NCBI GenBank assembly: GCA_024741835.1
Contig: JAENRP010000107.1
Span: forward strand, 21,867-85,866
Direction: 5' to 3'
DNA: 64,000 nt
From: Diplocarpon mali
Taxonomy: Eukaryota; Ascomycota; Leotiomycetes; Helotiales; Drepanopezizaceae
In this document: one piece after another, positions 54,422 to 64,000 of the stretch
How positions within the stretch are numbered: position 1 is the stretch's first letter
How the letters are laid out: each line of letters opens with the position of its first letter
The notes under the pieces: model-generated
Seen by the model: only the letters and a program-made list of their open reading frames with translations
What the model was told of the DNA's origin: nothing
Databases searched by the model: none
Program-made: the position numbers and the translations under genes

Positions 54422-57400
54422 GATGAAGACGAGAACCGTGAGAATCTCGACCGGCACATGGACATCCCTTGGGGATCTCAGGTGTTGCTTATATTCAGCT
54501 GAGCCCTCGCAGGAGAGTGCCGGGTGGGAGGAGGCCCTGGCATCTCGCTTTTGCCATGCCGCAAAAACCAATTAGTTCCTCGGCTTGGTGCTCAAAATAT
54601 CTTGCAGATGTGTTTCATCCTTGGGGACTGGTGGGAATTGCAATATGCCCAAATTGTCGGCTCAGTCATCTCCCCTGGCATCCCCACCCCCGGTCGGAAC
54701 ATAGCTTTGGCGGATTTTCATTCTCGTCATCGGGGAGCACAGACACTCTCCGTTGTGTACGATGAGAACGGAGTTGTGGGTGGGAGGGAAATCCCGATCA
54801 CCATCAAGAAGCTACCAGATTAGATCTTCGAAGCTCGAACCGCGATATTCGATTTGATTCACCAAGAAGCACGAAGCAAGCCACGCTGACGATGGTCACT
54901 TTCTGCATCTCCCGGAGGCGTGCCGACTCTCAGACATTTGCACCACATTCTCTCCTCCGTCCAATGGCAAAGGCGCAACCCGTCTTTGCCGATCACGGAA
55001 ATCGCTAGTAGGCACAACTATTGGTTTCTAATCTTGACTACTCCGTTGCTGTATCTTCTTCCACTGCTCCTCTGGTGTTTTCTTGATCTGCTCTTTTGAT
55101 CAGGCCAGGAGGTTTGGTGGATCCGGCGGATCCGGCGGATTCACATACGCCAGCGGCCAGGCCGAGCTATTGCGCGTCACAAATCCTACAACTTATTATT
55201 AGATGGAGTGATACAGCCATGTATAGCGGTCCTATCCAGCTGTATACCACACGACGGACGAACCTATCATGTTAGCGCACTACGATGCTGATCATTAATC
55301 CTACACCCTACACCGTATAATGTCAATGAAGTCGCGCGATCTTGCACTTGGGAGCTGCCCTTAATCTCGGAGTCGAAAGGGAAGACTCGAATTAATTTGA
55401 ATGCGTGTCATCTTGACCTTTGGGGTCTATTTTTAGGCGTTCTTCTTCACGGCTCGGCGGGCGGGAGAGTGGGTTTACCTCAACTTAATCGAAAGAACTC
55501 TGGCTAGGGCTAGGAGAGATATTATCACTGGTTCGACAATACATCAACCCCTCCATTTCGAAGATGTTTTGCATACGCGGCACGGTGAGAATTGGCAGGT
55601 TGCGCGAGGCCAGCGAGATTATGCGGCAGAACAACTCTGTAGCCCACGTGAGCACTTGTAGGTGATTCCACGGCAAGCAAGCAAGTCCAATGTCTCATCC
55701 CCTGACCTAATACGATGGATATTGTTGTTGTTTTTGCGGGTTTTGCGGGTTTTGGTTTTTGTTTTGGTTTGTTATTGACCTGTCATATCCACAGAGCAGC
55801 AACTCGTTCACTTGTGGATGAGAGATAAGACACTCCCTGTTCTACCCAACCAATCAGCCCATTGCTTAATCTCGCTCAGCACGGCTATTCCCCAGGCCGT
55901 CATCAGGTAAGGCTGTTCCCGCCGCTAGGCTAAGCGAGCCAATCAACGATCCCATCGAAATTTCTCAGCGTCGCAGAAGCAAAACGTTACAGTAAGCTAG
56001 TCTCGATAAATCCTGTACTAACCCAGGTTGTGCCATAAATCAGCAACCGATGCCCTCGCCTCTGAGACTAAGCACTAGCATCCAAGCTAGCACCTCTTGA
56101 TATAAGAGAGTGATATTCGGTTCTCAGTCGCCTCGCTACCGTGTGGAAACTTGCGGCCCACGAGGCAGATTTTCTGTGTATTTCGACGCGATAGAGAACC
56201 ATATCAATACGCAGTATCGCATGCTTCCGAGAAAATTAGAAATGGAAGCTGTGATATATCTTCGGTGCCGATGAGAAATGATACCGGATACCTACGCTTA
56301 GGCCAAGTCTGTGTAGAATCTAAATACGTGGGTGTCCACCGAAATTCGCCAGAAGCTTGTAAATCTGCCTTGCTAAGAAGCATAACATGGCACCTATTGT
56401 TCAGGAATAGGGTCTGATACCCTTGGCTGCAGATGAAGAGTCAGGCGTAGCTAGAGTGAGTCTGGCAGAATAATATTTGTTCTCTCGTCAGCGTCCCTGG
56501 GGTAGGAATATGATGGGAGAAGAATCACAGTCTGACAGATCCGCTCTCCTAGATCCTTACTAATACTACTTACAAATAGCTTCTTAAATGCCAATACAGC
56601 GAGATCAGCTCAATCGAGATCATCACTTCAGATGAGGATATGCAAGTCGGCAGGAAGCGTCTTGGGTTTCAGGGACCGATCGTGGTTTAGTGCCAGCGAT
56701 GCCTCGTTTGGATTAGCAGAGGCGGCGCTGCCGTGTTCATCAACCTCCTAGAAATGCTGGCGCCTGGAAGCGTTCTTCCCATCACGGTGTGGATAATGTG
56801 TAGGAGGCAGAGTTCGCAGCGAACGCAGCGTTGAAAGGTCCCTGCTGCCCTGGATTCGGTCTAAGCATTCGAGAGTTTGGGGTATCTTTAGAAGTGGCAA
56901 GTAAAGGACCCAATGGAACTTCAAGAGGGGAACGATTGCTCCTCTACCTCCTCCTGAGAAACAACTAGATTCTCATCTGTGCCGTTAACCAAGGGCGTTC
57001 CCTGTGATTTCTTATATCAGTCGCAGATCTGACAAAGCAAGTGCTACAAACATTCGCCCAGTGATGGAAACTTATCCTTGCCCCTTCTTTCTCGGTGACT
57101 GTGGAAATAGAGGTGAAGAATGAGAGAGATAGAGCCGCCTTGCTCTCACCATTTTGGCGCTCTGTTACACATCATGCCCCAAGTGAATCGCAACCTGGCA
57201 AATAGAGACTAAGTGAGAAGAACGCAGTGCCTCACCAAGAAGTCTGCCGCGCGTCATAGGTTTGTCTACTTTCCCTTACAGAAATAATACAATCAAAGTG
57301 GGTCTGGCGACGCAAGAGGTGAGGTTGTTCCGAAGATTCATTGCATATCGCACCTCGTTTCATCCCTATTCCGAGTCGGCAAATGGGCAAAATTTCGCCA

Positions 57401-57429
57401 AGTGAATAGGAACGCGACTTGGGCGGACG

Positions 57430-58130
57430 GCCTCGTTGCAAGTCATGTGTTTGTTCACGTCCTCATCGACCAGTAGAAAAATCTCAATTATGGGTCAAGC
57501 GGAGAGTGTGCGACGATCTCTACAGCAGGTCTCGGGTTTGTTTACATGTCAAGCCCTCCATGTGGGTCTAGCGAAGGGTCGCAAGGCCACTAGCAAAGGC
57601 CTGTTGCATGCCGTTGGTTTATTGACCCCCTCGCTGAGCGACACTTTCTTACATATGGGTCTAGCGAATTCCAGCCTCGGTTCATGAAAGGTCTGTTGCA
57701 AGTCGTGGGTTCGCTTACTGCTGTTTCAAGACGAGGTTGAATGTAAGCAAAGGGAGGTTCGATGGAACTTACTAACGTGTAACTAAGCAAAGGGAGGTTC
57801 GATGGAACCTACTAACGTGTAACTGCGCAAGTGATATAACTTTCCTGCTTTGGATTTTAAACACATGTAGCACTGGTAGTCAAGTAGACACAGGCGAGAT
57901 GTAGGTAGGCACTTTTGCTATATATTGTAGCTTTGTTTACTTCATACCTCAATTCGCTATCTTGACATCCGCATACGGAATAGCATAGCAACAGGCGATA
58001 TGTAGGAAGCCTTATTGCAGATCGCAGGATTGTTTACTTCGCTTCTTATGTAAGTTATACATCAGAAGACATAGCAATAAGCGATACAGAGGATTTTGTT
58101 GCAGATGACACGCTTGTTGTTTTGCTTCTT
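57430..58130. repeat. Degenerate interspersed/tandem repeats
   Basis: A word of the type TTGCAAGTC-GTGGGTTTGTTTAC recurs with changes near 57434, 57525, 57603, 57697, 58013 and 58092, often preceded by TGGGTCTAGCGAA or CGATATGTAGG. Copies are spaced unevenly by roughly 80-300 bp. This is a decayed repeat family whose full unit I cannot define by eye. Confidence 0.55.
57745..57824. repeat. 40-bp perfect tandem duplication
   Basis: Two adjacent 40-bp copies, 57745-57784 and 57785-57824, beginning AAGCAAAGGGAGGTTCGATG; one T/C difference only, so the duplication is recent. Confidence 0.95.
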
Positions 58131-58254
58131 TTAGGATTTCCAAACGGCAATTGATAAGCGAAGCAAAGACATTTCACTGACTCTGAACTTCATTGTACAA
58201 ACGCAATTGGCAGAGGATCATTATGAGCCGCGATCGTGTCTGGGGAGTAGATAT

Positions 58255-58390
58255 TACTAAAAGACCTCCCTAGCAAGAGACTATAGGAGAGAGGCCAGTA
58301 TATGGAATTGAGAGAGTATATAGTACTAAAAGACCTATAATAGCAGAGAAGCTTACAGATAGGCTAGTATAAAACAGTACTAAAAGACCT
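58255..58390 (+). repeat. Three copies of TACTAAAAGACCT in the Copia relic
   Basis: 13-bp word at 58255-58267, 58324-58336 and 58378-58390. It lies in what would be the integrase-RT linker of the Copia polyprotein and reads Thr-Lys-Arg-Pro in one frame. Confidence 0.85.
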
Positions 58391-59730
58391 GCAACGTTAG
58401 AGTCGTTGGAAAACAGGCCAATCCATAGCGATGGTATTATAATAAGAGGCACTATACAATCTCGAAGGGTGATAGAAAACACCTTAAAGCGTCTGATCAA
58501 CGCGTTTTAAAATAAATAAAGGCTCCCACCTTACGGTATGGCAGGAAGCTGAACCCAAAACGAGTATTCGGCAAGATAAATACGCAAGAGAGCGCGTTGA
58601 CCTTTAAAGGAAATCAACCAACTATTCCTATAAAGGTAATATTAGTATATAATGCGCTGAACCAAAATCCAAAAGAATAGAAAGACGCGATACTTAGTGA
58701 ATTTGAAGCTATAAAATCAGTAGGAACCTTTAAAATAATACTAGGTAAACCATATATTAAAAGGAAGCTAATAAAATCGAGATTAATTCTGCAAAAAAAG
58801 ATCGTAAATGGAGTTTTAATAAGAAGGAAAGCTCGAATTATACTAAAAGGCTATGAGCAATAGCACAAAATCGATTATTTCGATACTTTTGCTAGCGTTA
58901 TTTGATATACAACTTTAAGAGTTCTACTCGTCTTTGCAGCCTCGAGAGACCTAGAAATCGAGCAAATCGACATCGATATAGCCTTCTTAAACGCGTATTT
59001 AGCTGAAGACGTATATATGGCACTACTAGACGACAAATGGTGCGCTATTAGAAGCAATTGGCTATGGAGACTGTATAATCAACGATAACCTAACGTTATA
59101 TAACCTCGGCGACGACGATATTACTAAGATTTTCAATAAAGGAGAGGCAAAAGGGTATCGAGGCGGCGATATAGCATCTACTACACTACAGCTTAGTGGA
59201 CTAATTACTATTTCTCGTTCGCATACTGCTATTGCGCTCGAAGCAGACGAAAAGGCATTGAACCTTGTATAAACTCTAGAAACGATTAATGTAGAGACTA
59301 CGCCGCAAAACTCGAATAGAACGGATTCTGAGCTCCTTTATAGGAGACTAGGCCATCTCAACTGTATCGAACTAAATAAGCTAGTCGACGACAACTATGG
59401 ACTGAGTATAGAAGCTCGAATCGCTCTTAAAGGAGAGAGAAATTGCGAAAGCTGCTTAGCAGGGCGAATAAAGGAGCAACTTAATACGAACACAGATACA
59501 AGAACGAAGGAGCTCGAGCTCTTATAAAAGAACGAAAATTCTCCCCTAAATCGAAGCATATAGACGTTCGCCACTTCTATGTACGAGACGATATGGTAGC
59601 CAGAGGCAAGATGACGGTGGCATATATTCCTAGTAACGATAATATGGCCGATTCTCTTATAAAAGCTCTACCAGGAATAGCTTTTGAGCGATATAAGGGC
59701 TATATGGGCCTTCTAGAGAGGAAATCGATA

Positions 59731-59850
59731 AAAGAAGGCCATACACAGGGAGGAAACCTATAAGAAGATCATTTAAGGGAAGGAAACCTACAAGAAGACT
59801 ATATGAAGGGAGAAAATCTACAATAAGGTCATATAAAAGGAGGAAAAAGC
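59731..59850 (+). repeat. Four 30-bp tandem units near the Copia 3' end
   Basis: Units begin at 59731, 59761, 59791 and 59821 with exact 30-bp periodicity and moderate divergence (AAGAAG-GCCAT-AGGG-GGAAACCTA pattern). Read in the RNase H frame they give a 10-residue period (EGHTQGGNL, EDHLREGNLQ, EDYMKGENLQ, GHIKGGK). Confidence 0.88.
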
Positions 59851-60044
59851 TACGATGTAGCTGAGTCAGAGTTACTCTTGTACTACAACGCACGTTTTTA
59901 TACTGCGGGGCGGCTGAACTCCTTATAAGGGAGACGTAGGTGCCATATACGAGAGAGTATATTGTAGGAGTTAATAAGGCCTAGACTACTCAAAAAAGTG
60001 GGGCATCTTTACTCTGAGTTCATAGAGCTTAGGAGTAGGGGGCG

Positions 60045-60150
60045 TGTTAGAATATACAAGGATTGGAGATTAAGGCTTATGTAATCATACCTTGTATATA
60101 TATTCCTGCAGCTCCATATAACTCAAAATCGACACCTTTAGATTCTGTCA
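60045..60150 (+). repeat. 3' LTR of the Copia relic, with polypurine tract
   Basis: 106 bp, TGTTAGAATATACAAGG...CTGTCA. It is directly preceded by a purine-rich tract (AGGAGTAGGGGGCG, 60031-60044), the expected plus-strand priming site. About 90% identical to the interrupted solo LTR at 51204-51585. Confidence 0.88.
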
Positions 60151-60501
60151 ATATGGTCTGCTCTACAGGATCTGGCATCAGACGGACGTGTTCCCTCGAG
60201 TCCGAGTTCAAGAAACCATGGAGGGGAGGGAAGCGAGGAGGGAGAATATACCCAAACTGCCTTTGGATGATTTCCTCGACTCATCGATACCATGCATTCT
60301 GAAGAAGCTTAGGTGGGAATAGGTGAAAAGATTCAATACGAGCACCTGTTGTTGCAAGCTCCCGCACGTGCCATCCAAGGGGCCCCACTTCAAGGCCGAC
60401 GCCAAAATACCCCACCAAATCAACCCCCACCACGATTCTTCATCTCAGCTCGTCCCAGCCCACATCCTCCTTCTGCAACATCCGACAAGTAATTCCTCTA
60501 A
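60151..60501. other. Intergenic, RPE1 promoter
   Basis: 351 bp between the retroelement and the epimerase start, C/A-rich near 60410-60480. No other feature seen. Confidence 0.5.
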
Positions 60502-61484
60502 ATGTCTCCACCAGCCATCATCGCACCCTCTATTTTATCTGCGGATTTCGCGGATCTGGGAAAGGAATGCTCGAGCACAATTGCCCGCGGGGCGGACTGG
60601 TTGCACATAGGTATGCTCATTCTAGGGAAAAGGCAGGAAAGGGCAGGGGGGCGAAAAGAAACGGGCTGATTCTGTACGACGGGTCGCAGATATCATGGAC
60701 GGCCACTTCGTGCCTAACATCACATTTGGCGCGCCTGTTGTCACGAAGATCCGCAGCCATGTCGACAAGCCGAGTGCGAAGCACGGGAAGGGGACCTTCG
60801 ATTGCCATATGATGATTGCAGAGGTACAACCGCCTTATTAAGTGGCCGGACTGTCAACTGGCTAACTTCGGCTTGTGTTTCAGCCGAAGAAATGGGTCAA
60901 GGAATTCCAAAAAGCTGGCTGTAATCTATACTGTTTCCATTACGAAGCCGCTATCAGCAGCACCGCAGCCGAAAGCCCCGAGGCGACGAGCGAGGCCAAG
61001 ACGAGCCCGAAAGAGCTGATTAGGTATATACATGATCTGGGCATGTTGGCAGGTGTTGCAATCAAGCCGGACACGCCGGTTGATGTGCTATGGGAGATCT
61101 TGGAGTCGGGAGATGCGAAGGAAGTCCCGGATGTATGTGGACCCCATTTACGTTTTCAGTCCAGAATCTCCTGCAACTCTCTTGAGCGGAAAGGGTGGGA
61201 TTGACGAACAATAGATGGTCCTTGTCATGACAGTCCACCCTGGGTTCGGCGGGCAGAAATTCATGGCGTCTGAACTGCCCAAGGTTGTTGAGCTGAGGAG
61301 ACGATACCCCGAGTTAAATATTGAGGTTGATGGCGGACTTGGGCCTGGCACGATTGACCAGGCGGCGGAGGCGGGGGCGAACGTTATTGTGGCGGGCAGT
61401 GCGGTGTTTGGGGCCCAAGATCCCGGGGAGGTGATTGCGAAGTTGCGGGAGGCTGTGGATAAGAGGAGGGTGGCTTCGTTGTGA
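60502..61484 (+). CDS. RPE1: Ribulose-phosphate 3-epimerase
   Basis: Predicted 253-aa protein from exons 60502-60610, 60690-60823, 60884-61132 and 61215-61484. It interconverts ribulose-5-phosphate and xylulose-5-phosphate in the non-oxidative pentose phosphate pathway. Family motifs in order: [15 protein letters not shown] at the N-terminus, [20 protein letters not shown] with the metal-binding His and catalytic Asp, [67 protein letters not shown] and VAGSAVFGA. All catalytic residues are present. A small insertion ([20 protein letters not shown]) after HYEAA is typical of fungal enzymes. Cytosolic housekeeping gene; intact, despite the transposon relic ending 350 bp upstream. Confidence 0.96.
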
Positions 61485-62966
61485 GCGAGTGGGAGGGGCT
61501 GGGACCATGGTATGATGAATGGGATAATGAGATACGAGATGACCCCTCACGCAGCACTACGATGGATGGTAACGAGTCATGAGAAAAGGGTACAGGTAGG
61601 GGGGCCGGCCTTTCCACCCAGGCGCAATTGAAGGTCCAGCTCATCCCCCAGCGGGGCTGAGACGAGCTACCGAAGAGAAAGATAGAAGAAAAAACAAGAG
61701 GTTGAGCCCAGCCTCTCACTCCCGAAATAGACAGGTTTGTGAAGTTGACAGTTGACAAGGGCTCCCCCAGTTTTATCTTCCGAGACCAAATACCGGCCTC
61801 GATCCCTGACCCAGAGTGGGCCTCGTTGGGAAAGGAACGGAGCGAGCATGGAGTGAGTTGTACCCCCACACCAAACCACCCCGCACTCATCGCCGTACGG
61901 CTCTTGGAGGTGGTAATTGACTGGAATTGACAATGGAATCCGAATTGGCATCCGAATGGCCATCAGCTTGACCCGATTACCCCGACCCGACAGGACCGAC
62001 ACACACACACAAACTCCTCAAAGACCGACACATCGCCGAGGGGGAGTAATGCCTGCACGCTGGTTGGCTTACAACCCGAGCCGGAGGTGGGCCGTACGGT
62101 GACCGGCAAGAACATCAACAGTGACGCATTTCGCTGCTCGTAAATTCAAAGTTCTTCCAGGTCCATCTGGCCGTGGGCCAGATGCAGCTCCCTGACGTAT
62201 GGATGTTTCTACGGGAGTTCGGATCGACCCTTGGCCCCGCGTTATATTTCTATTCGCAATCCCCAGACCCGACCTATTCTCTTGTTCTCCAGCTGGGGAA
62301 GCTCTCGACCCGGCTGAGCTGGATTGGGTGTGACAGATGTATTCCTGCAAAACTATCAACAACTGCAGAACATCTCAATCGCAACCGCGAGGAAGACGCC
62401 AAGTCTGCGCGGCAGTGAGAGCGTTGCGCTGCTCGCCAAGACCCGGTCACCGTAAGCCTCCCCTCGCAATCCAGGACCACCAAAGATCTGGGGAGTCTGC
62501 CCTTCATCTGCAGCGGCTCGTCATGGGCTGCGGGGTGAAGGTCTAACTCAAATGAATGCGCCCCCGGCCAACGAGACCGGCAGTTTCGAGGTCTGCTTGT
62601 CGAGTATATTTAAACATCCATGACTATGCCGCGGGCAACCGTTGATCGCTGCCTCGTTCTCAACCACTCTCTGCGAACACCAGACTACATTCAGAACCGG
62701 CACGACTGCGAATGCGAATGTGCTCGTGCTCTCCTCCATGAGGACACAGTACCCCCGAGAGACAGACAGAGAGAGAGAGAGAGAGAGAACACCAGACAGT
62801 GTTATACATCCATCTATCATTTGTACACTCACAGCGACACAGCCCCATCTGCTGCCATCGAGGCCTCTTATCCAAACTTCCGTCTGACCCCCACCTCACC
62901 TCTCATCTCTCGAGCCTCCTCGTCCTCCAACACCGCGGCGATCCAAATCCAAATCGCCTCAACACC
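61485..62966. other. Intergenic, CYP53 promoter side
   Basis: 1.5 kb with no supported gene. Contains an (AC)n run near 61999-62010 and a (GA)n run at 62761-62788. Overlapping short frames appear on both strands. Confidence 0.5.
62761..62788. repeat. GA microsatellite
   Basis: GACAGACAGAGAGAGAGAGA-type run about 180 bp upstream of the CYP53 start, possibly within its 5' UTR or promoter. Confidence 0.9.
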
Positions 62967-64000
62967 ATGTCTATCGCCGACTTCATCCTCACGCCCTACG
63001 CCGTCCCCGTCGCCCTCGTGCTCTTCTGGCTTGTGCCCTATCTCACGTCCAATACAGAACTGCGCGACATCCCAGGGCCTTTCGTGGCCAAGTTCTCGAA
63101 CCTATGGCTGCTGCTGCAGGCCCGCCAGGGGAAACGCTATCTGAGCGTTGATGCCGCGCACAAGAAGTATGGCAAGCTGGTGCGCATCCAGCCAAACCAC
63201 GTCAGTGTTGCGGACGAGTCTGCGATCCCGGAGATCTACGGCCACGGCAACGGGTTCTTGAAGTCGTACGTAATCCATGCAGAAGATGCCAATGCCAAAC
63301 CCAACCCCAACGAGATGACCAGGCTAACGCCCCGTGCAGAGATTTCTACGATGCCTTCGTCTCCATCCAGCGCGGCCTCTTCAACACGCGCGACCGCGCC
63401 GAGCACACGCGCAAGCGCAAGACGGTCTCGCACACCTTTTCCACCAAGAGCATCGGCCAGTTCGAGGTCTACATGCACCACAACCTCGAGCTGTTCGTGA
63501 AGCAGTGGGACACGCTGGCTACCAACGCCCACGGCGGCTTCGCCAAGCTGGACTGCCTGCACTGGTACAATTACCTGGCCTTCGACATGATCGGTGATCT
63601 GGCGTTCGGCCAGCCCTTCGGCATGCTGGAGAAGGGGAAAGATGTCACGGAAATCCAGAAAACCCCCGACGGACCCGTATCCTACGCGCCCGCCGTCGAG
63701 GTCCTGAACCGCCGCGGTGAGGTCTCGGGTACGCTCGGCTGTCTCCCCCAGCTCAAGCCCTGGGCCAAGTACCTCCCCGACCCCTTCTTCAGCCAGGGCC
63801 TCGCCGCCGTGGAGAACCTCGCCGGGATAGCCGTCGCACGTGTCAGCCAGCGCCTCGACGGCAAGCAGAACGTCGAGCGTGTCGACCTTCTCGCCCGCCT
63901 GATGGAAGGCAAAGACGAGAACGGGGCCAAGCTCGGCCGCGCAGAACTCACGGCCGAAGCCCTGACCCAGCTCATCGCCGGCTCCGACACCACCTCCAAC
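62967..64000 (+). CDS. bphA: Benzoate 4-monooxygenase, cytochrome P450 CYP53 (partial, runs off window)
   Basis: Exons 62967-63265 and 63340 to beyond 64000; about 320 codons are visible. CYP53 (Aspergillus BphA) para-hydroxylates benzoate, feeding the protocatechuate/beta-ketoadipate route and detoxifying plant aromatics; it is ER-anchored. The N-terminal anchor is FILTPYAVPVALVLFWLVPY, then LRDIPGPFVAKFSNLWLLLQ. Strong CYP53 blocks follow: AAHKKYGKLVRIQPNHVSVAD, YGHGNGFLKSDFYDAFVSIQ, GLFNTRDRAEHTRKRKTVSH, YLAFDMIGDLAFGQPFGML, and the I-helix AEALTQLIAGSDTTSN just before the edge. The K-helix and heme loop lie outside the window. Such enzymes are usually induced by benzoate. Confidence 0.94.

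Larger units (their letters stand above)
54422..58249. other. Gene-free accessory region
   Basis: 3.8 kb without a supported gene. Near 55119-55141 there are direct repeats of GGATCCGGC, and 55722-55778 is a strand-biased G/T-rich low-complexity stretch. From about 57430 to 58130 short diverged repeats recur (see the separate entry). Open frames are short and interrupted. Confidence 0.45.
58250..60150 (+). mobile_element. Decayed Ty1/Copia retrotransposon with out-of-order domains
   Basis: Plus-strand relic ending in a 3' LTR. A reverse-transcriptase (RVT_2) fragment lies at about 58620-59090, with pieces such as SEFEAIKSVGTFKI, KARIILKGYEQ, YTTLRVLLVFAASRDLEIEQ and IDIDIAFLNAYLAEDVYM; several stops interrupt it. 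It is followed by a Gag-pre-integrase-like part at about 59330-59510 (LLYRRLGHLN, NCESCLAGRIKEQL), which normally lies upstream of integrase and RT. The C-terminal RNase H tail comes next at about 59560-59720 (KHIDVRHFYVRDDMVARGKM, AYIPSNDNMADSLIKALPG). No intact Gag, protease or integrase core is seen, and no 5' LTR adjoins. Not functional. Confidence 0.85.

Noticed and set aside
51204..60150. One 9-kb intact LTR retrotransposon bounded by the two LTR copies
   Set aside because: The sequence after the left LTR has no primer-binding site or Gag/protease coding, and most of the interior is unrelated GC-rich DNA. Flanking bases GATTC/TATTC fit a solo LTR instead.

Overview
The window is genomic DNA of a filamentous ascomycete (Pezizomycotina, possibly Leotiomycetes; I cannot fix the genus by eye). 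The evidence is eukaryotic gene structure with many short introns of about 45-70 nt, GT..AG ends and CTAAC/CTGAC-like branch sites, together with fungal-specific families: a Nif1/Dsf2-like Sel1 protein, CYP53 benzoate hydroxylase, a fungal NLR-type N-terminal domain and Tpa1/Ofd1. Two runs of N (878-881 and 45486-45547) mark assembly gaps. I reconstructed splice structures by eye from frame continuity and family knowledge.

Left part (1.5-32 kb) is mostly housekeeping. In order: Nif1/Dsf2-like Sel1 protein (-), NOC4 (-) divergent from ATP4 (+), a Nudix hydrolase with a DUF4743-type N-terminus (+), an SH3 protein with a fungal NLR-type N-terminal domain (-), SPT2 (-), LSM2 (-), a SnoaL-like 'pathogen-related' protein (+), an alpha/beta hydrolase (-), NSA2 (-) divergent from mitochondrial ribosomal protein bL21m (+), CSN4 (+), an SGNH esterase (-) and the spindle checkpoint kinase MPS1 (+). 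Two AT-rich, gene-free blocks (about 24.1-24.6 kb and 27.8-29.1 kb) look like decayed repeats.

Middle part (32-49 kb): a cytochrome P450 (-), a conserved fungal protein of unknown function (+), prolyl dihydroxylase TPA1/OFD1 (-), a class V aminotransferase-like PLP enzyme (+), an orphan ORF (+) and a large C2H2 zinc-finger regulator (-) with a long repeat-rich upstream region.

Right part (49-64 kb) is an accessory, repeat-rich stretch. A solo LTR at 51.2-51.6 kb is interrupted by a 275-bp Tc1/mariner-like deletion derivative with a TA target duplication. A decayed Ty1/Copia element with out-of-order domains lies at 58.2-60.15 kb and ends in a 3' LTR of the same family as the solo LTR. Several tandem duplications and one small predicted membrane protein lie between them. 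Gene order then returns to ordinary metabolism with ribulose-5-phosphate 3-epimerase and a CYP53 benzoate 4-monooxygenase that runs off the right edge.

I found no secondary-metabolite backbone gene, CRISPR array, tRNA or rRNA. The two P450s and the PLP enzyme do not form an evident biosynthetic cluster. The least ordinary items are the nested mobile elements, the rearranged Copia relic, the SH3 fusion protein and several splice features (microexons and frame-neutral introns).
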